From: Bacteroides sp.
GTDB taxonomy: Bacteria > Bacteroidota > Bacteroidia > Bacteroidales > Bacteroidaceae
Length of the DNA stretch: 30,238 nt
NCBI GenBank assembly: GCA_030151635.1
Contig: JASLDF010000006.1
Coordinates: forward strand, 1-30,238
Direction of reading: 5' to 3'
The position numbers were made by a program, and so were the translations under genes. The notes under the pieces are model-generated. The model saw nothing but the letters and a program-made list of their open reading frames with translations. It was not told the DNA's origin and made no database searches. Positions within the stretch are counted from its first letter, which is position 1, and each line of letters begins with the position of its first letter. Shown piece after piece: positions 22,876-30,238 of the stretch.

Positions 22876-23984
22876 TACAAATTTATACATACACTGTCTA
22901 ATACCATTTAGTTATGCTTAGCTTGAATTGATATCACCTTTAGAGTTATTGTGAATTACTTTTAAAGCGTGTGTTAGATTTTAAGTTATGGATATCTTGA
23001 AAACGATAAATCGCCTCTGTTTTTAGGGGACTATATATTTATCTTACGATTTAAATAGCAAATATCTGCTACGAGCTAATAGGTGTTTAGGACTATCTCC
23101 ATTCTCTGAGAACTCAATAATGTGTTATTTCCCACTTCGTATTGCTAAGTCTTGTTTCAAATAATCTTTGTTGAGTGCTTTCCAGTGATATTCAATTCTA
23201 ATTTTCTGAAGAGCATCTAAACAAAGTTTTTATACATGGAATCTGTCTGTAGTTATTAAGCCTTAGGAAAACATCTCTTAGCTATTTTACGCATAGAATC
23301 AGGCATATCAAGTGTTGTTTCTCATACTGCACCTAAATTATTTTAAGATAGCTTCTCGGAAATCCGAATATTTTTTTCTGCGTTAGTGCCTTTTACCATT
23401 GGTACTAAGCAAATCTCTTTCTTCCCTTTGTCTGCTTATTAGTAAGTCTAGTATGAAGTTCAGTATCAGAGAGATTAATTTCAGCTAGGCTCAAATAAAG
23501 ACTAATGTTTCTTGGAAAAGAAGCCATTTTGGGCACATCTTTGTGAATCCAAGAACTGTATCACCTAAACGGTTTGATCTGTTTGTCTAGTTAATCTTTA
23601 CTAACCTTACAGTGTCTTCCAAGAGACTGGACTGTTATTGGGAAGGTATTCAAATGTTTTTTTAATGCATCTGCAAACTCCTTTGTGTAACGAGAACTAT
23701 CTGCCATGAAGTGTGATGATCGAGAAAGTGACTAATTGGTCTGGGATCCTCCTACTTTCTACGTCTAGCTTTGAGAGTTATTTTGCGATCACGTATTGGA
23801 AAGCTATGAATCAATAATTCATCCATAATACCTATTAAAACGGCCGCCTAACAATTATCAGGTAACCTTTCGTTTATCTAGATAAATGTGAAGAAACTCT
23901 CCTTGGGTTTGAACCTCTACAACCTCTACGTAATCTAGAAAAAAGTAGATAAAATGAATTCAGCTAAATTTAAAAGGGCTTCAT
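22876..23984 (-). pseudogene. ISAon1/ISL3-like transposase remnant
   Basis: Reading the minus strand across all three frames recovers consecutive pieces of one transposase: FLDYVEVVEVQTQGEFLHIY (23930-23870), MDELLIHSFPIRDRKITLKA (about 23825-23765), SRYTKEFADALKKHL (about 23698-23655), ISLYLSLAEINLSDTELHT (about 23500-23440), ETTLDMPDSMRKIAKRCFPK (about 23325-23265), TDRFHV-stop-KLCLDALQKI (about 23255-23195), and GDSPKHLLARSRYLLFKS (about 23095-23040). At least ten stops and several frameshifts separate them. The first catalytic Asp appears mutated (LSLAEI where SxDE is expected). The Asp of TLDM is kept. The C-terminal part that should hold the last acidic residue is missing, which suggests a deletion before the left end. 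Family naming is from remembered ISAon1 protein motifs. Confidence 0.75.
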
Positions 23985-24030
23985 ATTTATTTTTGATTAT
24001 ATGTTATCAAAGATAGTTGTTTTAAATTAA

Positions 24031-24052
24031 CCCACCTTTTGACGATGATCCC
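24031..24052 (-). repeat. Putative right terminal inverted repeat of the decayed IS
   Basis: On the minus strand it reads GGG-ATCATC-GTCAAAAG-GT-GGG, matching the left end at 22852-22873. It lies about 50 nt outside the recovered transposase start. Confidence 0.5.
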
Positions 24053-24344
24053 TTATTTATATTACGACAAAATAATATTGGTTACAAAGTTGTACTTATA
24101 TCTCTGGTATGAAGTTTTTTCTATTTAAAACAACCTAAATTATTAGTTTCACATGTTAATCCCCGACAATTTGGTTTCATCTTGATAACTTTAATTTTTT
24201 TCCTTTAATTAATTATTATACCTTATAAGATTGAATTATCGATAGTTATGATTTATTAGCGTGTATAATTAAAATATAGAACAGTAATTAAGGTGTTTAA
24301 ATAAATATTTTATAGAATACAGATGTTTTAGTTGATTTAATTTA

Positions 24345-24352
24345 TATTTTTG
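24345..24352 (+). promoter_or_regulatory. Possible -7 element for the second SusCD operon
   Basis: TATTTTTG matches TAnnTTTG and lies about 72 nt before ATG 24425. The nearest TTG (24332-24334) is too close to serve as the -33 box, so the promoter may need an activator. Confidence 0.4.
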
Positions 24353-24362
24353 TAGTAAATAT

Positions 24363-24395
24363 TTATTTTTATTTAAGATGATTAAATAAAAATAA
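24363..24395 (+). promoter_or_regulatory. AT-only hairpin in the SusC leader
   Basis: A perfect 14-bp inverted repeat, TTATTTTTATTTAA (24363-24376) and TTAAATAAAAATAA (24382-24395), has a 5-nt loop GATGA and ends 29 nt before the start codon. It lies downstream of the likely -7 box and so would be transcribed. Confidence 0.5.
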
Positions 24396-24424
24396 GTTTA
24401 TATTAAAAATAAATCATAATATTT

Positions 24425-27400
24425 ATGTTAAGACGTTTAAAAGTGTTCCGTGCAGTACTTTGTGCAGGATTACTCTGTTTTAGTCCTATAATTGTGAGTG
24501 CTGAAACGCATTCCATATATGAGGTTAATCAAAACCAAAGCACCCTTAATGGAGTTATTAAAGATGCGATGGGGCCGATAACAGGTGCCACAGTAATGGT
24601 AAAAGGTACAAATAACGGGACTATAACAGATTTAGATGGAGAATTCTCATTATCTAATCTTAAAAAAGGAGATACTATTATTATATCTTTTGTCGGATAT
24701 ATAACTCGTGAAGTTAAATTTACAGGTCAAAATTCTATTGAGGTTTCAATGAAAGATGATACTCAACTTTTAGATGAAGTTGTTGTTGTCGGATTTGGTA
24801 CTCAAAAGAAAGTTAACGTAACTGGTTCTGTTGGTATGGTAAATGCAGAAGAATTAGAAAGTAGACCCGTAAATAATGTAAGTCAGGCATTACAAGGAGT
24901 AGTTCCAGGTCTTAACCTTTCTACTAACAATAGTGGTGGGGCAATCAATGGTAAAATGAATATTGATATTCGTGGTACTGGTACTATTGGTCAAGGGTCT
25001 TCTGCTTCTCCCTTAGTGTTAATTGATGGTGTTGAAGGAGATATGAATGCATTGGCTCCACAAGATATTGAAAATATATCTGTGCTTAAGGATGCGTCTT
25101 CAGCGGCAATTTATGGTGCTAGAGCTGCTTTCGGTGTAATTTTGATTACAACTAAAAGTGGTAAATCTGATAGAGTTAGTGTAAACTATTCAAATAGTTT
25201 TAGATATTCTAAGCCTATTACATTGCCTAAAATGATGAACTCTCGTCAGTTTGCACAATATTATAACCGTGCTGCAGAAAATCAAGGTCAAGGTGCAGTC
25301 TTCTCGGATGAAACTATGGCTCTTATTGAAAAAACTATGACTAATAGTTGGACTGCCGAAGAAAGAGAATTAGGATTACCTTCAGGAACTAGACCAACTA
25401 ACGATAATAAAGGTTGGAGATTCTATGGTGAAGGACACGCAAATACAGATTGGTTTAAAGAACAGTACAGAAGTACAGCTCCTGCACAAGAACACAATTT
25501 AAGTGTTAGTGGAGGTTCTGATAAAATTACGTATGCAATTTCAGGTTCTTTCCTAGATGTAACAGGTCTTGTTCGTCATGGTGGTGATGATTTACAACGT
25601 TATAATTTGAATGCTAAATTCAATGTTAAATTTAACGACTACGTGAAATTAAGCTATAGTTCTAAATGGACACGTCAAGAGTATGATAGACCATCTTACC
25701 TTACAGGTTTATTCTTCCACAACATTGCTAGAAGATGGCCGACTGTTGCTGCTATAGATCCTAATGGACACTACACAGAACCATCAGAAATTATTCAAAT
25801 GCGTGACGGTGGTCGTGATAAAGAAGAAAAAGATTGGTTAACTAATTACCTGCAATTAGTAGTTGAGCCTATTAAAGATTGGAAAATTTATGTTGAAGGT
25901 AGTCACAGAACAGAAATGACTAATGGTCACTGGGATGTTCTTCCAATGTACCAATACAATCCAAGTAATGAACCTGTTGCAATTCAACACGGTGATAACG
26001 CGGCTGGTTCTTCTAGAGTTAGTGAAAGCTCTAACAAAGTAAACTTTTACTCATTGAATGCTTATACTGATTATTCTAAAACGATTGGAAAACATTACTT
26101 CAAAGCGTTGACTGGTTTTAATGCTGAATTAATGAAAACACGTGGCGTTTGGGGAACAGCTGATGAATTAATATCTCCATCTGTACCAACTTTGAATACA
26201 TCAGCAGAGAATATGAAAACAGGCGGTGGTTATGCACATTGGTCTACTTCAGGTTTCTTTGGTCGTTTAAATTATAATTATGATGAGCGTTACATTGTTG
26301 AAATGAACGGACGTTATGATGGTGTTTCTCGTTTTATTGGTAGTAAACGCTGGGGATTCTTTCCTTCATTCTCTGTAGGTTGGAATTTAGGTAACGAAAA
26401 CTTCTACAAAGACAATCTAGGTGCGTTTGCTGAAGCATTGCATACATTGAAATTCAGAGGTTCTTGGGGAGACTTAGGTAATATGAATACGAATAACTGG
26501 TATCCATTCTACCAAACAATGCCTTATGGACGTGAGAATTCAAACTGGTTGTTAAATGGCTCAAAACAAAACACAGCTGGTATGCCAGGACTTGTTAGCT
26601 CTCAAATGACTTGGGAGAGAGTTCGTCAGTGGAATGTTGGTCTTGATTTTGGAGCTTTCAATAACCGTTTAACAGGTTCGTTTGACTATTTTACAAGAAC
26701 AACACTTGATATGATTGGACCAGCTCCTGAAATGCCATCAATTTTAGGTACAGGTGTACCTCAAATCAACAACTGTGATATGAAATCCTACGGTTGGGAG
26801 TTTGAAATTGGCTGGAGAGACCAAATCAAAGATTTTTCTTATGGTGCGAAACTAGTTTTATCTGATGCTCAACAAAAAATCACTAGATATCCTAACGAAA
26901 CTAAAGCCCTAAATGCTTACTATAATGGTAGAAAAATGGGTGATATTTGGGGATACCAAACTAAAGGTATTGCACAAACTCAACAAGAAATGAACGATCA
27001 CTTAGTGAACAATAAACCTACTTGGGGTTCAAATTGGGGTGCAGGTGATATTATGTATGTTGACAGAACAGGTGATGGTCAAGTAAGTAATGGTAAAAAT
27101 ACTTTAGCTGACCATGGTGACCTTAAAATTTTAGGTAACAATACTCCAAGATATAAATATGGTATCTTCTTAGATGCTGCCTTTAAAGGTTTCGATTTTT
27201 CTATGTTCTTTCAAGGTGTAGGTAAAAGAGACTACAATCTAGGTGGTGCTTACTTCTGGGGTGCTTCTGGTGAAGGTATGTGGCAAGCTGCAGGCTTCAA
27301 AGAACACTGGAATTTCTGGAGACCAGAAGGTGATCCATTAGGAGGTAATACGAACTCGTATTATCCTAAGGTGATTTTCTCTGATACTAGAAATACTCAA

Positions 27401-27655
27401 ACGCAAAGTAAGTACATTCAAAATGCTGCATATATTCGTTTGAAAAATATTCAATTTGGATATACTTTACCAAAATCTTTAACTCAAAAAGCAAGAATTA
27501 ATAAAGTTAGAATTTATGTTTCTGGCGATAACTTGTGGACAAAATCTAGTATCTCTGGAGTCTTTGACCCAGAAACATTAGGTGGTGATTGGGGAGCAGG
27601 TAAATTATACCCTCTTCAAAAGACAATGTCTTTCGGTATGAATGTTAACTTTTAA
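24425..27655 (+). CDS. SusC/RagA family TonB-linked outer-membrane receptor
   Basis: This is an outer-membrane channel that imports oligomeric nutrients using TonB energy. The 1076 aa chain has a signal peptide (about 1-27, ending VSAE), a carboxypeptidase-regulatory-like domain (about 38-100, LNGVIKDAMGPITGATVMVK and IISFVGY), and a TonB-box region DEVVVVGFGTQKK from residue 117. The plug domain follows, with PVNNVSQALQGVVPGL, the SusC signature SPLVLIDGVEGDMNAL and SAAIYGARAAFGVILITTKSG. The remainder is the beta-barrel, ending MSFGMNVNF. There is no STN domain, so signalling to an ECF sigma factor is not expected. SusD follows 11 nt later. Confidence 0.97.
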   Translation: MLRRLKVFRAVLCAGLLCFSPIIVSAETHSIYEVNQNQSTLNGVIKDAMGPITGATVMVKGTNNGTITDLDGEFSLSNLKKGDTIIISFVGYITREVKFTGQNSIEVSMKDDTQLLDEVVVVGFGTQKKVNVTGSVGMVNAEELESRPVNNVSQALQGVVPGLNLSTNNSGGAINGKMNIDIRGTGTIGQGSSASPLVLIDGVEGDMNALAPQDIENISVLKDASSAAIYGARAAFGVILITTKSGKSDRVSVNYSNSFRYSKPITLPKMMNSRQFAQYYNRAAENQGQGAVFSDETMALIEKTMTNSWTAEERELGLPSGTRPTNDNKGWRFYGEGHANTDWFKEQYRSTAPAQEHNLSVSGGSDKITYAISGSFLDVTGLVRHGGDDLQRYNLNAKFNVKFNDYVKLSYSSKWTRQEYDRPSYLTGLFFHNIARRWPTVAAIDPNGHYTEPSEIIQMRDGGRDKEEKDWLTNYLQLVVEPIKDWKIYVEGSHRTEMTNGHWDVLPMYQYNPSNEPVAIQHGDNAAGSSRVSESSNKVNFYSLNAYTDYSKTIGKHYFKALTGFNAELMKTRGVWGTADELISPSVPTLNTSAENMKTGGGYAHWSTSGFFGRLNYNYDERYIVEMNGRYDGVSRFIGSKRWGFFPSFSVGWNLGNENFYKDNLGAFAEALHTLKFRGSWGDLGNMNTNNWYPFYQTMPYGRENSNWLLNGSKQNTAGMPGLVSSQMTWERVRQWNVGLDFGAFNNRLTGSFDYFTRTTLDMIGPAPEMPSILGTGVPQINNCDMKSYGWEFEIGWRDQIKDFSYGAKLVLSDAQQKITRYPNETKALNAYYNGRKMGDIWGYQTKGIAQTQQEMNDHLVNNKPTWGSNWGAGDIMYVDRTGDGQVSNGKNTLADHGDLKILGNNTPRYKYGIFLDAAFKGFDFSMFFQGVGKRDYNLGGAYFWGASGEGMWQAAGFKEHWNFWRPEGDPLGGNTNSYYPKVIFSDTRNTQTQSKYIQNAAYIRLKNIQFGYTLPKSLTQKARINKVRIYVSGDNLWTKSSISGVFDPETLGGDWGAGKLYPLQKTMSFGMNVNF

Positions 27656-27666
27656 TTGAAATTGAA

Positions 27667-29745
27667 ATGAAAAATAAATATACATTGCTATCAGGTTTAT
27701 TGATGCTGTGTTTGGGTCTTGGTTCTTGTACCGACTTTTTAGACAGAAAGCCTTTAGATAGTGTTACTCCAGAAGAGTTTTTCAAAACGGATAGTCACTT
27801 GGCAGCTTATGCTAACAAAAATTACAATTTTTCTACCAAAGGAGGATTTGGCTTAGGCCCTTTAACTTACGATAATCATACGGATAATATGGCTAGTACA
27901 GGTGCTAGCGAAAATAGATGGGTTCCTGAAAAATGGTTGACATCTCAAGGTGGAGGTATTGGTTTTGGCAATATTAGAGAAGCAAATTACTTCTTAGTAA
28001 ATGTTTTACCATTAAATAAAGCAGGTAAAATTCATGGATCAGAGACTCGTATAAATCACTATATTGGTGAAATGTATTTCTTTAGAGCAAAAGCTTATTT
28101 CGATAACTTAGTTAGCTATGGTGATTTTCCTATTTTAACAGAATTATTACCAGATAATAAAGGTGTCTTAGTGGAAAAATCTAAGAGAGAGCCAAGAAAT
28201 GAAGTAGCTAGATTTATTCTTAAAGATTTAGATGAAGCGATTGAATTGATGTCTAATGATGTCAGCATAACTTCTAACAAAAATAGATTGTCTAAAAATG
28301 CAGCTTTGCTATTTAAGTCAAGAGTTGCTTTATTTGAAGCTTCTTGGTTAAGATATCATGCTGGTACTGCACGTGTTCCTAATGGTCCTGAATGGCCTGG
28401 CAAACGCCTTCACCCAGATTATCAATTCCCTGCAGGAAGTATTGAGGCTGAAGTCGAGTTCTTCTTAAATCAAGCAATTGATTCTTCAAAAGAACTAATT
28501 TCGATTCCTCTACAAGATCAAGGTGATGCTAAAATTAATCCTGATCCACAAGCAACTAGTGCAACAGGCTGGAATACATACTTTGAAATGTTTGGTGATG
28601 TTGATATGTCTAAATATAAAGAAGTTATCCTCTGGAGACAATATGATATTTCCTTGAGTGTCACACATGGTACTTCTCTATATATTCGTAGAGGTGGTAA
28701 TACTGGTTTGACAAAAGGTTACGTAGATGCGTTCTTGATGAACGATGGTAAACCATTTTATGCTTCTGATAAGTATAAAGGTGATAACTCTACTGACAAC
28801 ATTCGTGCTAATCGTGACTCAAGGCTTCAATTATTCTTACTTTCTGATCAAGACAGATTTGAAATTGATCCAACTGAAGATGGAGAAGTGAATCTATTTA
28901 AAGATCAAAAGTTATTCCCATTTATTATCAATCTTCAAGAAACTAAGATGGTTACTGGATATGGTATTAGAAAAGGATTCAATTTAGATCCTAAATACTT
29001 ATCTAATGGACCTCTTGTAGAAGATACTGGTTCAATTGTTTACCGTGTTGCAGAAGCTTACCTTAACTTTATAGAGGCTTCTTATATGCTTAACAATAGT
29101 TTAAATGCTGACGCTAGAAAAGCTTGGGGCAACCTAAGAGAACGTGCTGGAATGTCTGCATCAAGTATTGATGTTACAATTCAAAATACAGATCTTAATA
29201 AAGAAGCTAAAGGCGACTGGGCTGTTTATTCAGCTGGACAACATGTTGATGCTACTCTATATAACATTCGTCGTGAAAGAAGATGTGAGTTTATTGGTGA
29301 GGGTATGAGATGGAATGACCTACTGAGATGGTGTTCTTTAAATCAAGTGAAAGATTACGTTGTTGAAGGGTTTAATCTTTGGGATGAAAACTACAACCGT
29401 TATAAAGTTGAGCAAAAGAAGAAAGATAAAGATGGTAAAGAAACAGAAGAGCTTGAAATTGTTGATATGTTAATTCAACCTGGTACTGCAGGTAAGACTG
29501 CTAATGTCTCTGCTAAATCAGATAGTAAATATTTGCTTCCTTACCGTATCCAAAAAGAAAACAATAATGTTTATAATGGATACTCTTTCAGACAAGCAAA
29601 ATACTTATCTCCAATTCCAATTCGTCACATTGAATTAGCATCTCCAACAGAGAGTGTTGATAATTCTAATTTCTATCAAAATCCAGGGTGGCCTACTGTG
29701 GGTAGTTCACCAGCATTAAAATCATCTAATGCAATGGATAACTAA
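27667..29745 (+). CDS. RagB/SusD family nutrient-uptake outer-membrane lipoprotein
   Basis: This is the surface lid and binding partner of the SusC just upstream. The N-terminus MKNKYTLLSGLLMLCLGLGSC carries a lipobox with Cys21, followed by the family's TDFLDRKPLDSVTPEEFF. SusD landmarks include IREANYFLVNVLPL, YIGEMYFFRAKAYFDNLVSYG, KSRVALFEASWLRYH, YRVAEAYLNFIEASYML, IRRERRCEFIGEGMRWNDLL and the C-terminal KYLSPIPIRHIEL. At 692 aa it is longer than average, with an extra Lys/Glu-rich loop (around VEQKKKDKDGKETEELE, residues about 580-597). The ligand is unknown. No glycoside hydrolase, lyase or regulator follows within the window, so this is a bare SusCD pair. Confidence 0.96.
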   Translation: MKNKYTLLSGLLMLCLGLGSCTDFLDRKPLDSVTPEEFFKTDSHLAAYANKNYNFSTKGGFGLGPLTYDNHTDNMASTGASENRWVPEKWLTSQGGGIGFGNIREANYFLVNVLPLNKAGKIHGSETRINHYIGEMYFFRAKAYFDNLVSYGDFPILTELLPDNKGVLVEKSKREPRNEVARFILKDLDEAIELMSNDVSITSNKNRLSKNAALLFKSRVALFEASWLRYHAGTARVPNGPEWPGKRLHPDYQFPAGSIEAEVEFFLNQAIDSSKELISIPLQDQGDAKINPDPQATSATGWNTYFEMFGDVDMSKYKEVILWRQYDISLSVTHGTSLYIRRGGNTGLTKGYVDAFLMNDGKPFYASDKYKGDNSTDNIRANRDSRLQLFLLSDQDRFEIDPTEDGEVNLFKDQKLFPFIINLQETKMVTGYGIRKGFNLDPKYLSNGPLVEDTGSIVYRVAEAYLNFIEASYMLNNSLNADARKAWGNLRERAGMSASSIDVTIQNTDLNKEAKGDWAVYSAGQHVDATLYNIRRERRCEFIGEGMRWNDLLRWCSLNQVKDYVVEGFNLWDENYNRYKVEQKKKDKDGKETEELEIVDMLIQPGTAGKTANVSAKSDSKYLLPYRIQKENNNVYNGYSFRQAKYLSPIPIRHIELASPTESVDNSNFYQNPGWPTVGSSPALKSSNAMDN

Positions 29746-29772
29746 TTGATATAATTAGTATAAATTATATAG

Positions 29773-29812
29773 ATGGGCTCATATTGAAAATTCAATATGA
29801 GCCCATTTTTAT
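29773..29812 (+). terminator. Terminator of the second SusCD operon
   Basis: A perfect 16-nt inverted repeat, ATGGGCTCATATTGAA (29773-29788) and TTCAATATGAGCCCAT (29791-29806), is followed by TTTTATTT. Confidence 0.9.
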
Positions 29813-30104
29813 TTGGTTTGAGAGAATAATAGTACCTTTTGTTCTATGTGGCTCTTTATATAAATTCTTGTGATTTAATGTGTATTCAGATGTATCTATG
29901 ATAGATGCTATATGCTTTTGGGTGTTTTTAAGCGCTGTATTGTGGAGTTTGTGTCTAGTATAGAGTTGGTTGGGTAAGTAAGTATCTTTACGATTTAGTC
30001 TAGCTTTTATAATCTGAGATAGTTGCCAAAGTTTTACTCAAATTTTTATTCCTATAATTAAGTATTTTGAACAACCTCAGCATCTATTATACTTCCACAT
30101 AAAA

Positions 30105-30140
30105 ACAAAGGGCGTGTCAAATAAATGACACGCCCTTTGT
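30105..30140 (-). terminator. Terminator of the superoxide dismutase gene
   Basis: A perfect 15-bp stem, ACAAAGGGCGTGTCA (30105-30119) and TGACACGCCCTTTGT (30126-30140), has a 6-nt loop. The A-run just left of it gives a U-tract on the minus strand, 22 nt after the sod stop codon. Confidence 0.88.
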
Positions 30141-30161
30141 TTATTAATTAAAACCTAAAAA

Positions 30162-30238
30162 TTAGAAGCGTTTTTCTACAACTTCCCAATCGATAATGCT
30201 CCATAAAGCACTGATGTGGTCAGCTCTTCTATTTTGGT
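30162..30238 (-). CDS. Superoxide dismutase (Fe/Mn), C-terminal end only (partial)
   Basis: The minus strand from the window edge reads QNRRADHISALWSIIDWEVV and then EKRF before TAA (30164-30162). The QNRRADH segment followed by a W-x-x-x-(D/N)W pattern is the conserved C-terminus of Fe/Mn superoxide dismutases, which convert superoxide to peroxide and oxygen. The metal-binding residues lie outside the window, so Fe or Mn preference and the full length cannot be judged. Confidence 0.85.
   Translation of the reverse strand, partial: QNRRADHISALWSIIDWEVVEKRF

Larger units (their letters stand above)
22852..24052. mobile_element. Decayed insertion sequence, ISAon1/ISL3-like
   Basis: About 1.2 kb without an open frame contains remains of a transposase on the minus strand, bounded by related ends. 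The left end (22852-22873) reads GGG-N6-GTCAAAAG-N2-GGG. The right end, read on the minus strand (24052-24031), has the same pattern, with 16 of 22 positions identical. No clear target-site duplication flanks it, but both flanks are AT-rich and eroded. The element sits between the ABC-F terminator and the promoter of the second SusC. It cannot move by itself. Confidence 0.65.
24053..24424 (+). other. AT-rich intergenic region upstream of the second SusC
   Basis: About 370 nt without a gene lies between the IS end and SusC. I see no ORF and no anti-sigma or regulator gene. It holds the possible -7 box and the leader hairpin listed separately. The rest is AT-rich with no other motif that I can support. 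Confidence 0.6.
29746..30161. other. Intergenic region between susD and the superoxide dismutase gene
   Basis: About 416 nt hold two terminators (listed separately) at the ends. Between about 29813 and 30104 I see no ORF, repeat or RNA-like element that I can support. Confidence 0.7.

Noticed and set aside
22665..22907. 80-codon minus-strand ORF downstream of the ABC-F gene, at first taken as the C-terminal end of the transposase
   Set aside because: It overlaps the ABC-F stop and runs straight through the ABC-F terminator hairpin. The IS end at 22852 lies inside it. The similarity to transposase C-terminal motifs was weak and most likely chance.
24053..24424. Possible ECF sigma or anti-sigma gene upstream of SusC
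   Set aside because: No open frame of useful length exists in the region on either strand, and SusC has no STN domain.

Overview
The window is AT-rich chromosomal DNA from a member of the Bacteroidota, most likely order Bacteroidales and probably a low-GC relative of Bacteroides. This rests on two SusC/SusD outer-membrane uptake pairs, many Sec or lipoprotein signal peptides with an SCxxx lipobox, Bacteroidota-restricted families (DUF4302, DUF4783, the HExxH lipoprotein linked to SusCD), and the Bacteroidota promoter form TTG-N18..21-TAnnTTTG before several genes. I saw no rRNA, tRNA, CRISPR array or prophage. The species cannot be named from the sequence alone.

Layout. 1-3925: end of a SusC gene, SusD, an HExxH zinc metallohydrolase lipoprotein and a DUF4302 lipoprotein, read as one operon and closed by a terminator. 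4013-4861: a promoter, a candidate preQ1-I riboswitch and the queuosine-precursor transporter yhhQ. 4860-6730: rlmH on the minus strand, diverging from a DUF4783 gene whose 3' end overlaps nadC. 6734-13683: a small lipoprotein, a FabK/nitronate monooxygenase-like flavoprotein, an M23 metallopeptidase, a C69 dipeptidase and a phosphoglucomutase/phosphomannomutase. 13717-14999: the cdd-nudC pair on the minus strand. 15118-17390: a secreted glucosaminidase with two LysM repeats, then convergently a WecB-like protein. 17607-19049: a secreted sulfatase. 19111-22790: grpE-dnaJ on the minus strand and a divergent ABC-F ATPase. 22852-24052: a heavily decayed insertion sequence. 24345-29812: a second SusC/SusD pair. 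30162-30238: the C-terminal end of a superoxide dismutase gene on the minus strand.

How the genes fit together. Most of the centre is conserved housekeeping: NAD synthesis, 23S rRNA methylation, nucleotide salvage, hexose-phosphate metabolism, chaperones and cell-wall turnover. The two ends carry nutrient-uptake loci. The first SusCD operon carries its own lipoproteins. The second is a bare pair next to IS remains, with no enzyme or regulator beside it. Near-perfect hairpin terminators separate nearly all transcription units, and several serve both strands of convergent pairs.

Most worth a second look: (1) a 31-nt preQ1-I-like pseudoknot ending 4 nt before the yhhQ start codon; (2) a gene that would be annotated as UDP-GlcNAc 2-epimerase but has lost three of the four expected catalytic residues; (3) an ABC-F protein with a degenerate second ATPase site; (4) a mutated ISAon1/ISL3-like element with recognisable ends; (5) hairpins tight against the start of the FabK-like gene and in the leader of the second SusC.
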